From: Runella sp. MFBS21
GTDB taxonomy: Bacteria > Bacteroidota > Bacteroidia > Cytophagales > Spirosomataceae
Assembly: GCF_029433105.1 (NCBI RefSeq)
Contig: NZ_JARNTW010000026.1
Coordinates: 24,396-88,395 of the forward strand
DNA: 64,000 bases
Direction of reading: 5' to 3'
Shown here: piece after piece, positions 46,866-55,872 of the stretch
Numbering within the stretch: position 1 is the stretch's first letter
Layout: every line of letters begins with the position of its first letter
Position numbers and translations under genes: made by a program
Notes under the pieces: generated by a model
Databases searched by the model: none
The model's input: only the letters and a program-made list of their open reading frames with translations
Told to the model about the DNA's origin: nothing

Positions 46866-48554
46866 ATGAGCACTCCAGTAAAACAATTTGTAATTCGTCA
46901 TTTGGCCGGAGCCAAAGCCAACCAAGTCGAAGAGTTTGATTTCAGCAGTCATAATGAACTTACCTTTGGCCGCTCTTCCAACAGCGATATTCAGTTTGAC
47001 CCCGAAATAGATACTGTAGTAAGCCGCGAACATGGCAAAATTGTAAAAGAAGGACCTCTCGCGTTTTCGTTGATAGACAACAATAGCCGCAACGGGATTT
47101 TTGTCAACAAAACCCGCGTCAAAGGAAGCACTACTATCAATCCAGGTGATGAAATCCAATTAGGAAATAATGGCCCTATTTTTGTGTTTGATATCGACCC
47201 TCGCCCTGCCGAATTGATGCCTGCTACTCGATTGGTAGAAGTTGTAAAACCTACCAGCGAATTTGTACCCCTTGAAGTATCGGAAACAGCGCCTGCTAAA
47301 ACGGGCATTGGAAAACAAACTTTTGAGCGAGTAATCAACAGTGAACGTACAAAATCGCGTCGTACCCTTACGGCCAGTATAGTAGCGGTATTGGTGATAT
47401 TTTCGTCTTTGGGATTTGTGTTTTGGAAAAAAAATAAGGAAGATAATACCCAGCTAAACAGCGAATACACCGAAGCCCTCAAAAAACAACAAGAAGAATC
47501 AAAAATTCAGATGGACTTGTTGAAAGAAAAACTAGAACAAGGCAAAACCATTTCGACCGCTTCTATTGCCGCCGCTAATACCGACAAAGTTGTCAAGATT
47601 TTTATTTCGTGGGAATTATACGAAGTACAAGAAAATGAAGAACTCTACCATGAGTATCGCCCAGATGCCCAAGGAATGTTTAGACCTTTGTTTGTACAAA
47701 CCCAAAATGGCGTAGAACCTTATCTTGTTACCAAAAAAAGATCGCTTGCGGGCTTGCCAGTAGGTTCGACGGGTACAGGTAGCGGTTTTGTGGTAAGTTC
47801 TGATGGTCAGATTCTCACCAATCGCCACGTAGGAGCAGCCTGGAAAACAAGATACTCAGGCTTTGCTTGGAACAATTTCCCGGGTTTTATGGTACAAGGT
47901 CTTGATAAAAATGGGCAACCTGTTTTGGCGAAAGAGCCTACCGTAGGTGCCGAGCAAATATTTGGATGGGTACCTTCAGAAGCCACCATGGTCAATGGTC
48001 GTGCTGCACAAGTAGAAGGCCGAAACAAATACCTAAAAGTAGTATTTGCCAATACATCTCAGCCTTACGAAGCTCGTTTGATTACTCCTTCGCAAAGCCA
48101 CGATGTAGCGCTTATCAAAGTAGATGTCAACGACTTGGCACCAGTTTCTTTAAAAGATAACTACGGAAGTGTGAAGTCAGGTGAGGAAATTATAGTGATG
48201 GGCTACCCTGGTGGTGCACCTCAGCAGAGAGTCGTACGTAAGTCAAATGACCCCTTTAAGCCTAATCCTGAGGTATTTGAAGTAGCTTCTCCTGTCACTT
48301 CTCCGGGGCATATTCAACAAGTAGTGGAGAGTTCGTCAGATTTTTCAACCAAACAATCGGGTTTTGGCGATAGCTATCAGCTTGATTTGAATGCCACAGG
48401 AGGTGGCAATAGTGGCGGACCTATGTTTGATGATAAAGGAAATGTGATTGGAATCTATTATGCGGGTGGGGGAGATGCTCGTCAGGGAATTATCTCTTTT
48501 GCGATTCCGATTAAGTATGGCATGGAACTTCTCAAAAAACCTAAAAGCGAATAA
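46866..48554 (+). CDS. FHA domain-trypsin-like serine protease membrane protein
   Basis: 562 residues. An N-terminal FHA domain (about 20-110: FGRSSNSDIQF, SREHGKI, NNSRNGIFVN) should bind phosphothreonine in the cytoplasm. One transmembrane helix (about 160-178), a short coiled coil, then an exported chymotrypsin-fold protease (about 290-555) with catalytic His321 (TNRHV), Asp413 (SHDVAL) and Ser516 (GGNSGGP). The layout is that of a protease that could be controlled from inside by kinase action on a partner. First gene of a five-gene signalling unit. Confidence 0.92.
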   Translation: MSTPVKQFVIRHLAGAKANQVEEFDFSSHNELTFGRSSNSDIQFDPEIDTVVSREHGKIVKEGPLAFSLIDNNSRNGIFVNKTRVKGSTTINPGDEIQLGNNGPIFVFDIDPRPAELMPATRLVEVVKPTSEFVPLEVSETAPAKTGIGKQTFERVINSERTKSRRTLTASIVAVLVIFSSLGFVFWKKNKEDNTQLNSEYTEALKKQQEESKIQMDLLKEKLEQGKTISTASIAAANTDKVVKIFISWELYEVQENEELYHEYRPDAQGMFRPLFVQTQNGVEPYLVTKKRSLAGLPVGSTGTGSGFVVSSDGQILTNRHVGAAWKTRYSGFAWNNFPGFMVQGLDKNGQPVLAKEPTVGAEQIFGWVPSEATMVNGRAAQVEGRNKYLKVVFANTSQPYEARLITPSQSHDVALIKVDVNDLAPVSLKDNYGSVKSGEEIIVMGYPGGAPQQRVVRKSNDPFKPNPEVFEVASPVTSPGHIQQVVESSSDFSTKQSGFGDSYQLDLNATGGGNSGGPMFDDKGNVIGIYYAGGGDARQGIISFAIPIKYGMELLKKPKSE

Positions 48555-48677
48555 TTAAGTGCCTCACTTATCGCAGGTAAATGCAGTACAATAGAAAATC
48601 TTTATTGATAGTGCGCCAGGTAATTACTCATGACTTGGGTTTAAGAAAGAAAGCGTTAGCGATTAAAGTTTCATCAA

Positions 48678-49565
48678 ATGCAATTAGGTCAAAATATTAA
48701 AGGGTACATACTGACGCAATGGCTAGGTTCGGGAGGAATGGGTGAAGTGTATCAAGCACAGCACCAAACCTCCCGCCGCTTGGCAGCCGTAAAAGTTTTG
48801 TATAGAACCGACCAAGCGGCAAGGTTCAAAAATGAAGCGTATATCCAAGCTTCTGTGCAACATCCCCACATTGCGGCTCTTTATGAATACACCATCGAAA
48901 ACGGGACTCCTTGCATCATTATGGAATATGTAGAAGGAATCACGCTTGAAAAACTCATCAAGCGACAAGGGCGGTTACCAGAAAGCTTTGTGTGGAAGAT
49001 TATGGAGCAGATTGTGTTGGCGGTGGTACATCTGCATGAAAAAAACATTATCCATCGTGATTTGAAACCTGGCAATGTCAAAGTAAATCGGGAGAGTGTT
49101 GCCAAATTATTGGATTTTGGGATTGCAAAATCTGCCTATACTCCTAAGCTTACCCAAGAAGGCTATATCGTGGGTACGTCACATTATATGGCTCCCGAGC
49201 AGTTTCAAAACAAAGTAGGTATCGAATCGGACTGTTGGGCATTGGGGGTATTGTTTTATGAAATGCTAACGGGGTATTTGCCTTTTGATGGAAGAAGCGA
49301 GACAGAGGTACGGCTCAAAATAGAAAAAGGAAATTATACTGCTCCCGATTTATTGGTACCAGAGGTGTCAAAAAGAAGTAAACGTCTCATTCAAAGATTG
49401 TTAAAGGCCAATGCCTCTTCTCGAATGAATGCCAATGAGCTATTAACCGCCTTGCAAAATCCCGACAATAATTCCCTATTTTCAATTACAGAATGGGTAA
49501 ATAATATCACTGATTTTGTGGATAAAATGCCGGTAAAACGGTGGTTAAGAGTTAACAATGATTAA
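48678..49565 (+). CDS. Cytoplasmic Ser/Thr protein kinase (PknB-like)
   Basis: 295 residues: only a Hanks-type kinase domain plus a short tail, no transmembrane helix. Glycine-rich loop GSGGMGEVY, ATP-binding Lys39 (AAVKVL), catalytic HRDLKPGNVKVN with Asp128, DFGIAKSA metal motif and APEQ. All residues needed for activity are present. The stop overlaps the start of the PP2C gene by eight bases, so kinase and phosphatase are coupled in translation. Confidence 0.95.
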   Translation: MQLGQNIKGYILTQWLGSGGMGEVYQAQHQTSRRLAAVKVLYRTDQAARFKNEAYIQASVQHPHIAALYEYTIENGTPCIIMEYVEGITLEKLIKRQGRLPESFVWKIMEQIVLAVVHLHEKNIIHRDLKPGNVKVNRESVAKLLDFGIAKSAYTPKLTQEGYIVGTSHYMAPEQFQNKVGIESDCWALGVLFYEMLTGYLPFDGRSETEVRLKIEKGNYTAPDLLVPEVSKRSKRLIQRLLKANASSRMNANELLTALQNPDNNSLFSITEWVNNITDFVDKMPVKRWLRVNND

Positions 49566-50439
49566 TGTATTATCTCGAACTCTTACGAGTATGTTTTGGA
49601 AAAAATGGCTATCTGACAAATCAACTGACGCGCCTGTGTCAGATTCACACAGCGACCTACGAGCCGTGGTAGTGTCGGATGTAGGGTGTGTTCGTACAAA
49701 CAATGAAGATGCAGCTCGGTTTATTCGCCCTGCTGACTTAGGAATTCGGGCCAATAAAGGTTTTTTGGCTATCGTAGCTGATGGCATGGGAGGCCACGCC
49801 GCTGGTGAAATAGCTTCTCAACTAGCAGTAGAGACCATCGCCAAAACATATTACTCGCGCGAAGAATCGGTAGAAGAAAGTTTGTTTTTGGCTTTCACCA
49901 AGGCAAATCGCTCTATTTGGCAAGCCGCTAGTCGTAATTCACAACAACGGGGAATGGGGACTACCTGTACGGCATTAGTAGTATGTGATCAGCACTTGTA
50001 CATGGCGCATGTAGGTGATAGCAGGCTATATATTCTTAAAAATGGGCAGATTATACAGCTCTCAACGGATCATACTTACGTCCAAATGCTGGTAAGTCAG
50101 GGGGTGATTACACCACTAGAAGCCGAAAAGCACCCCGAACGCAATGTTCTTACGCGGGCCATGGGAACTCACAACAAAGTGGAGATAGATGTAGAAACTC
50201 TTACTTATAAATTGGAAAATGATGACCGAGTTTTGCTGTGTACCGATGGTTTATACGATTATTTGAGCAACGACGAAATCGCTCAGTTGATGCTCATTCC
50301 CGCCTTAAACGAGTCTGCTCAACAATTGGTAGAATCTGCTAAACAAAGAGGAGGCCACGACAATATCACAGTGCTGCTACTAGAGCGCGTTTCCAACGCA
50401 GTTTTTCAATCTCCTCGTCCAACCGAAGAAATAAAATAG
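49558..50439 (+). CDS. PP2C-family Ser/Thr protein phosphatase
   Basis: 293 residues. Metal-dependent phosphatase with all core motifs: SDVGCVRTNNEDAARF, VADGMGGHAAGEIAS, AHVGDSRLYI, the acidic LLCTDGLYDYLS and GGHDNITVLLL. Cytoplasmic; likely reverses the kinases on either side. The first 35 residues are an extension not typical of the core. Its start lies within the end of the preceding kinase gene. Confidence 0.96.
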   Translation: MINVLSRTLTSMFWKKWLSDKSTDAPVSDSHSDLRAVVVSDVGCVRTNNEDAARFIRPADLGIRANKGFLAIVADGMGGHAAGEIASQLAVETIAKTYYSREESVEESLFLAFTKANRSIWQAASRNSQQRGMGTTCTALVVCDQHLYMAHVGDSRLYILKNGQIIQLSTDHTYVQMLVSQGVITPLEAEKHPERNVLTRAMGTHNKVEIDVETLTYKLENDDRVLLCTDGLYDYLSNDEIAQLMLIPALNESAQQLVESAKQRGGHDNITVLLLERVSNAVFQSPRPTEEIK

Positions 50440-50524
50440 CAGTAACTGCTAAGCAGCTTTATGCACTAAGCTTTAAGCAGTAGGGAGACTCGTTGAGTAA
50501 GCAAAACAGCTTAGGGCTTACCGC

Positions 50525-50560
50525 CTAACGCGTATTGCAATACATACTAACGCGTATTGC
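50525..50560. repeat. Tandem direct repeat in the PP2C-kinase gap
   Basis: CTAACGCGTATTGC occurs at 50525-50538 and 50547-50560, a 22 bp period, about two turns of DNA. Upstream of it (50440-50515) the sequence contains several AAGC/GCTTA words in both directions. It precedes the membrane kinase gene by 35 bp and could be an operator; no promoter consensus follows it. Confidence 0.5.
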
Positions 50561-50594
50561 TAAGTAATTACAAAAAACATTAACCTTAACTAAG

Positions 50595-52364
50595 ATGATT
50601 GGCCGTACCCTTCATAATTATCATATCGAAGAGCTGCTGGGCGAAGGCGGTATGGGAACGGTGTATCGGGCCACTGATACATTTTTGCGTCGCCCAGTTG
50701 CGATAAAAATGCTACACCCACATTTATTGCGTGATACCAATTTTATGGACCGTTTTCGCAATGAAGCGGTGCTTTCGGCGCAGTTGAATCATCCCAATGT
50801 AGCTACTTTATACAATTTTCTACAAATCCGCACCGACAATCTAATGATAATGGAACTTGTGGATGGAATGACATTGGAGCGTTTGGTAGCAAAAAAAGGA
50901 AAGTTACCTCTAGAAACCGCCGTAAAAATAGTAATTCAAGCTCTTGATGGCCTCCAACATGCTCATTATAAGGGGATTTTGCATCGAGATATTAAGCCGG
51001 CCAACCTTATGCTTACGCATGAAGGAACCGTCAAATTAATGGATTTTGGGATTGCTCGCATGGTAGGAAGTCAGCGCCTCACTCGGGCCGATAGGGTAGT
51101 GGGGACACTTGAGTACATGGCTCCAGAATTGCTCAATGGGGTAGAGCCTTCTATTCAGTCTGACTTGTATGCCATTGGGATATTACTGTATGAGTTGTTG
51201 TCGGGCAAGTTGCCTTTCGAACCTGTTACTGACAACACCCTTATCAATCAAATTCTGCATAAAAAGCCAATTTCTTTAAGAAGCAGAATCAATGATTTAC
51301 CAAAATCCATCGAAGATATTTTAGAAAAACTATTGCACAAAAAACCCGAAAAGCGATTTGGAAAAGCATGGGAACTTCGCCAAGCACTTGCTACCATAGT
51401 AGCTCCTGGCCCTATCTCAGCAGATATATTTGAAACGAATCCCCAGCCTATAGTGCCCTTGACTCGCTTGGCTACGGTTAAGTCAGACAAACCCCAGATC
51501 AATCCGACTAGGCTTGCAAGCAGTCCTGTTTCTAAATCATCATCCCAAACCAAAATCCAAGAGCTACAGGCCAACCTTCTGAGTTTTGAAGGACTTATAT
51601 TGGTAGGAGCTATCATTATAGCGGCCATAATAATTGGTTTTTGGGTGTTTGATGGGCCTGCTCCATCCTCTAAAGACATTGCCCTTGAGGTAGTGGATTC
51701 ATTACCCAAAGTGCAAACATCTGATAATAAGACAATACCAGACAAATCAAAATCAGACCTAAATGAGGCGGTAACGGTATTTCCAGTGGACAAAAAAGAA
51801 GTAACATTGCCTATACAAACACCCACTGAACCAGAAGAAAAAAAGCCTCCGAAAACAACCAAAAAGAAATTACCAGTCGAAGAAGCACCTAAAGAGAAAA
51901 ACCCTGTACAAGTAGAGGAGCCTCCTAAACCTATCGCAAAAGAAGAAAAGCCTAAGGAAGAGAAACCAAAAGAAGAAGCTCCTCCCAAACATACCCGTGT
52001 GGCTCATGTAGAACTAAACGGCGAATCATTTTCGGTCGAGTTTGCCCAAACAGTATCTTCCGAAGCCTCCTCGGGAGATGTGGTCTGGTTACGTACAATA
52101 TCTGCCGTGAATGCAGAGGGGGTGGTCGTGATTCCGGTAGGAGCCAAAGTGAGGGCAAAAGTCATCACAGCTCGTTCTTCTACAAATTCACAGAAGGCAC
52201 TTTTAGCCCTTCGTTTTGATGCTGTCGAAGCCGTTAATAATCAATGGGTACCCATCCGATTTCCCGAATATAGTGATAAGTCAAGTGAGCAGGTGATTTT
52301 TCAGCAAGGGCGAAGAGTTAACAATCTTCGTACCACCCGTACCAAGCTTACAATTCCATACTAA
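50595..52364 (+). CDS. Transmembrane Ser/Thr protein kinase with exported C-terminal domain
   Basis: 589 residues. Kinase domain 1-270 with GEGGMGTVY, Lys38, HRDIKPANLML (Asp132), DFGIARMV and APELL. After a linker, one transmembrane helix (about 333-352) is followed by an exported Lys/Pro/Glu-rich stretch (about 375-468) that could span the periplasm or cell wall. The C-terminal domain (about 475-589, VAHVELNGESF through VIPVGAKVRAKV) is beta-rich with a 'VIP-GA-V' turn also seen in some secretion proteins; I cannot name it. It lacks PASTA repeats. The outer-membrane barrel gene follows after 12 bp. Confidence 0.92.
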   Translation: MIGRTLHNYHIEELLGEGGMGTVYRATDTFLRRPVAIKMLHPHLLRDTNFMDRFRNEAVLSAQLNHPNVATLYNFLQIRTDNLMIMELVDGMTLERLVAKKGKLPLETAVKIVIQALDGLQHAHYKGILHRDIKPANLMLTHEGTVKLMDFGIARMVGSQRLTRADRVVGTLEYMAPELLNGVEPSIQSDLYAIGILLYELLSGKLPFEPVTDNTLINQILHKKPISLRSRINDLPKSIEDILEKLLHKKPEKRFGKAWELRQALATIVAPGPISADIFETNPQPIVPLTRLATVKSDKPQINPTRLASSPVSKSSSQTKIQELQANLLSFEGLILVGAIIIAAIIIGFWVFDGPAPSSKDIALEVVDSLPKVQTSDNKTIPDKSKSDLNEAVTVFPVDKKEVTLPIQTPTEPEEKKPPKTTKKKLPVEEAPKEKNPVQVEEPPKPIAKEEKPKEEKPKEEAPPKHTRVAHVELNGESFSVEFAQTVSSEASSGDVVWLRTISAVNAEGVVVIPVGAKVRAKVITARSSTNSQKALLALRFDAVEAVNNQWVPIRFPEYSDKSSEQVIFQQGRRVNNLRTTRTKLTIPY

Positions 52365-52376
52365 ACATCCAAAATC

Positions 52377-52985
52377 ATGTTCAAAAAAACGATTTTATTT
52401 CTACTTTTTAGTGGTGTTTCTACCAATCTTTTTGCCCAAGATATACGCTCAAATACAGAAGGTTTTAACCTAAGCCTCCAAGGAAGCTTTGTGCGATGGT
52501 CTTCTACGTTTTTTGATCAATTGGATGAGTCCGACCCCAACGGCATTGGCGGGACTGTCAGACTAGGTTATGGATTTAACCAACGATTTGAAGGGTTTGC
52601 TCAATACGAACGCCAAACCTTAAAACTAAAATCGGACTGGGATGTAAATCTCATGTCAACATTTGCGGCAGGAATTAGGGCCAATTTTGGCGGAACCTTA
52701 CAAGCTGCTCGCCCTTTTGTTGAAGTAGGATATGCTTTACAAAATTCAAAAATAAGCCCTGTTTATTTGAATGGTATATTGTATGAGTTTAAGTTGAGCG
52801 GGCCTAGTGTATGGTTAGGAGGGGGCATTAATTATTTTATTACGCCCCAATTATCCCTTAATATAAGAGCTGCTGGTACAATTGGGAAGTATAACAGCTT
52901 CTTAGCCAGCGGACAAGGTTTTGAAGACCGTCCTGATGTGCGTACTTTTAGAGCGGCTATAGGTATCTGTTACTTTTTTAATTAA
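52377..52985 (+). CDS. Outer-membrane beta-barrel protein
   Basis: 202 residues with a signal peptide (1-20, ending LFAQ). The mature part shows about eight amphipathic strands with short turns (LSLQGSFVRWSS, GGTVRLGYGFN, FEGFAQYERQTL, TFAAGIRANFGG) and ends FRAAIGICYFFN, with the C-terminal aromatic residue used by the barrel assembly machinery, one position from the end. Likely a small 8-strand barrel. Last gene of the phospho-signalling unit; may interact with the exported domain of the membrane kinase (inference). Confidence 0.8.
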   Translation: MFKKTILFLLFSGVSTNLFAQDIRSNTEGFNLSLQGSFVRWSSTFFDQLDESDPNGIGGTVRLGYGFNQRFEGFAQYERQTLKLKSDWDVNLMSTFAAGIRANFGGTLQAARPFVEVGYALQNSKISPVYLNGILYEFKLSGPSVWLGGGINYFITPQLSLNIRAAGTIGKYNSFLASGQGFEDRPDVRTFRAAIGICYFFN

Positions 52986-53007
52986 AATAATGTGACTTTA
53001 GTTTTTA

Positions 53008-53172
53008 TATACCGTCTTAATAAAGAATCTACAAAAGTTAGTAGGTTCCGTTACCCTACTTTACTAGTTCCTGTACCGTCAGGTAGATCCCTCATCTGGC
53101 GGTACATTTGCATAAACTGTCGCACTTTACCCTATCTTTTACTTTTATCCCCACTACTAAAAAGACGGTATA
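53008..53172. repeat. 165 bp element with inverted ends and internal stems
   Basis: TATACCGTCTT (53008-53018) and AAGACGGTATA (53162-53172) are perfect 11 bp inverted ends. Inside, TTAGTAG (53038) pairs with CTACTAA (53154-53160), AGTAGG (53040) can alternatively pair with CCTACT (53055-53060), and TGTACCGTCAG (53072-53082) pairs with CTGGCGGTACA (53096-53106). It fills the gap between the barrel gene and the molybdenum hydroxylase genes. It may be a miniature transposable element or a structured RNA. A 62-codon open frame runs through it but has no credible protein features. Confidence 0.65.
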
Positions 53173-53233
53173 ACTGTTGATTAATTAGCTTTTTTATAAA
53201 TAAGATTTTGTTAACTGTCAAAGCGACTGCAAA

Positions 53234-53695
53234 ATGGCTAATTACACATTGAAAATCAACAATAAAAGCTACCGCGTAGAGGTCGAAGAAGATACGCCGC
53301 TCTTATGGGTACTCCGCGACCATCTGGGGTTGGTAGGTACTAAATATGGCTGTGGTATTGCGCAGTGTGGTGCCTGTACTATTCACTTAAATGGTACAGC
53401 TGTGCGTTCTTGTGTATTGCCAGTCTCTGCAATTGGGAAGCAAAAAATAACTACCATCGAAGGTTTGTCGGCCAATGGTGAGCATCCCGTTCAACAAGCT
53501 TGGTCAGAAATTGATGTACCCCAATGTGGGTATTGTCAAGCGGGTCAAATAATGACGGCTTCAGCTTTTCTCAATAAAAATCCCAAGCCTACGGCTGCCC
53601 AAATTACTGAAGCAATGAATGGAAATATTTGTCGTTGCGGTACCTATCACCGTATTCATGAAGCTGTTGCATTGGCTGCCTCAAAACTCAAATAA
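53234..53695 (+). CDS. 2Fe-2S subunit of a molybdenum hydroxylase (IorA-like), copy 1
   Basis: 153 residues. The small iron-sulphur subunit of the isoquinoline 1-oxidoreductase / xanthine dehydrogenase family; it passes electrons from the molybdenum site. Plant ferredoxin-type cluster ligands Cys40, Cys45, Cys48 and Cys60, and the four-helix second cluster ligands Cys98, Cys101, Cys133 and Cys135. No signal peptide, so it is presumably carried out by the Tat-tagged partner encoded 9 bp downstream. Confidence 0.94.
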   Translation: MANYTLKINNKSYRVEVEEDTPLLWVLRDHLGLVGTKYGCGIAQCGACTIHLNGTAVRSCVLPVSAIGKQKITTIEGLSANGEHPVQQAWSEIDVPQCGYCQAGQIMTASAFLNKNPKPTAAQITEAMNGNICRCGTYHRIHEAVALAASKLK

Positions 53696-53704
53696 TCACA
53701 CATC

Positions 53705-55840
53705 ATGATTCTAAAATCAAGCAGAAGGGAATTTATAAGAGCTTCGACTATGGTAGGTGGAGGTTTTTTACTGAGTTTTCGATGGTTCGAATCATCTGCT
53801 TCTCCAGTCCAAACGATAGCAGAAGAGGTTAATTTTAATAGCTATCTTTCTATTGCACCCAACGATGTCATTACCATTTTTGCGCCTAATCCCGAAGTAG
53901 GGCAGAATATCAAAACAGCTTTTCCCATGATTGTGGCCGAAGAATTGGATGCTGATTGGACCAAAGTAAAAATAGTACAGGCACATCTTGACACCAAAAA
54001 ATTTGAACGTCAGGCCACGGCGGGGAGTGGAGCCATGCAGCATTCGTGGGATCGGCTGCGAAAAGCAGGTGCTACTGCTCGAATGATGTTGGTGGAAGCG
54101 GCTGCTAAAAGGTGGAATGTTTCGGCCGCTGCATTGACTACCGATAACGGTTTTGTATGGCATACTGAAAGTGGCCGCAAACTAAGCTATGGGAGTTTAG
54201 CGACAGATGCAGCCACCATGAAAGTGCCGGAGGGAGTAAAATTAAAGGTAAAAAAAGACTATAAACTCATTGGAAAACCCATCCACAATACTGATAACGC
54301 AGAAATGATTACGGGTAAGCCGTTGTATGGCATGGATACCTATCGCGAAGGAATGTTGATTGCCATGATTGAACGTCCACCGTTTGGAACCAAAATAAAA
54401 TTTGCGGAAACTGCCGCTGCCAAGGCTATGCCGGGTATTGTGGAGGTGATTACGTTCAAAAACAAAGTAGCAGTACTCGGTAAATCGACTTGGCAGGTAA
54501 CCAAAGCCCGTAAATTGTTGAAAGTAGAATATGAGCCCGACGGCGCGGTAGAAAGTACAACGGAGCATAATACGTTGATGAAACAACTGTTGGACAAAGC
54601 AGATGTAAAACCATCGCGCAAAGACGGAGATGTAGAGGCGGTATTTAAAACAGCCGCTCAAGTAATTACGCGCGAATACCAAGCGCCCTTTTTATCTCAT
54701 GCTTGCATGGAGCCGATGAACTTCTTTGCGCACGTACGGCCCGATGGGGTTGAATTGATTGGGCCAGCTCAGTTGCCTGAAGATACCCGAAAAAACGTGG
54801 CGAAATTGTTAGGGATAGATATTGAAAAAATAACGCTCCAAATGACGCGCATGGGCGGCGGCTTTGGAAGACGACAACGCTCTGATTATTCGATGGAAGC
54901 GGCCGAGCTGTCAAGTATGGTGAAAGCCCCGGTCAAAGTGATCTGGACTCGTGAAGACGATATGCAGGGTGGCCAGTATCGACCAGCGATGCGCTATCGT
55001 TTTCAGGCGGCATTGGATGAAGAAGGTAATTGGATTGGGTATAGAATGCGTGGAGTAGGTATCAATTCAGGCAATAGTACGCGTCCTGACCATTTTCCAG
55101 CGGGAGCCGTGGCCAATTTTCTGGTTGATTCCATTGACCATAAATCTCCTGTAACGACTGCTCCGTGGCGAGCCCCTTCCGAAAATTTTTTGGGATTTGC
55201 CGAACAGTCTTTTTTTGATGAGATAGCTGCTGCCGCTCATCGAGATCCAATCGAATATCGACTTGCTTATCTTGAAAAAGCACAAAAAACGCCCGTAGGA
55301 GCGGTAAAATATGATATTGAGCGAATGAAAGGCGTAATCAAATTAGTGGCAGAAAAGTCGAATTGGGGTAAAAACAAAGAATTATACCAAGGATTTAGCG
55401 CCTATTTTTCGCATGGTTCTTATATTGCGCAGGTGGCCGAAATAGAGATGAAAAATGGTAGTTTGGTGCTGCGGAAAATGTATGCGGCAGTAGATTGTGG
55501 CGTAGTCGTCAACCTAAGCGGAGCGTATCAGCAGGTAAAGGGCGGCATTATCGATGGCTTAGGACATGCACTATATGGAGAAGTAACGCTCCAAGATGGC
55601 ATACCGCTCCAAAAGAATTTTGATACCTATCGACTGATTAGGATGAAAGAAGTGCCAGACGTAGAAGTTTATTTTGTAGATAGTGACATCAACCCAACAG
55701 GCTTAGGTGAACCCGCTTTACCGCCAGCCGCAGCTGCACTGGCGAATGCCTTTTTTAAAGCCACCGGAAAACGCCTCTATCATCAACCTTTTTCGAAAGA
55801 AGAAGCCATGAAAGAACTGACCTTAAATCAAAGTAGTTAG
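53705..55840 (+). CDS. Molybdopterin-binding subunit of a molybdenum hydroxylase (IorB-like), copy 1
   Basis: 711 residues. N-terminal twin-arginine signal (SSRREFIRASTMVGGGFLLSF) shows export of the folded enzyme. MGGGFGRRQ is the Mo-cofactor loop, and catalytic Glu669 lies in GLGEPALPP. Arrangement and length match the IorB branch of the xanthine oxidase family, which hydroxylates aldehydes or N-heterocycles; substrate unknown. No FAD subunit is encoded nearby, as usual for the IorAB type, which uses a cytochrome as acceptor in other bacteria. Confidence 0.92.
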   Translation: MILKSSRREFIRASTMVGGGFLLSFRWFESSASPVQTIAEEVNFNSYLSIAPNDVITIFAPNPEVGQNIKTAFPMIVAEELDADWTKVKIVQAHLDTKKFERQATAGSGAMQHSWDRLRKAGATARMMLVEAAAKRWNVSAAALTTDNGFVWHTESGRKLSYGSLATDAATMKVPEGVKLKVKKDYKLIGKPIHNTDNAEMITGKPLYGMDTYREGMLIAMIERPPFGTKIKFAETAAAKAMPGIVEVITFKNKVAVLGKSTWQVTKARKLLKVEYEPDGAVESTTEHNTLMKQLLDKADVKPSRKDGDVEAVFKTAAQVITREYQAPFLSHACMEPMNFFAHVRPDGVELIGPAQLPEDTRKNVAKLLGIDIEKITLQMTRMGGGFGRRQRSDYSMEAAELSSMVKAPVKVIWTREDDMQGGQYRPAMRYRFQAALDEEGNWIGYRMRGVGINSGNSTRPDHFPAGAVANFLVDSIDHKSPVTTAPWRAPSENFLGFAEQSFFDEIAAAAHRDPIEYRLAYLEKAQKTPVGAVKYDIERMKGVIKLVAEKSNWGKNKELYQGFSAYFSHGSYIAQVAEIEMKNGSLVLRKMYAAVDCGVVVNLSGAYQQVKGGIIDGLGHALYGEVTLQDGIPLQKNFDTYRLIRMKEVPDVEVYFVDSDINPTGLGEPALPPAAAALANAFFKATGKRLYHQPFSKEEAMKELTLNQSS

Positions 55841-55872
55841 GAACTATGACATGAAAAAGTCTTGTCAATGTA

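Noticed and set aside
43225..49525. Single perfect DnaA boxes at 43225-43233 and 49517-49525
   Set aside because: Isolated copies inside coding sequences; expected by chance in DNA of this length and composition, unlike the cluster at 23.2-23.6 kb.
52992..53180. 62-codon open frame on the plus strand
   Set aside because: It runs through the inverted-repeat element, has no family-like features and an odd composition; better explained by the 165 bp element.
53782..53795. tRNA-like T-loop words (ggttcgaatc)
   Set aside because: They lie inside the molybdenum hydroxylase coding sequence and no cloverleaf forms around them. No tRNA was found in the window.
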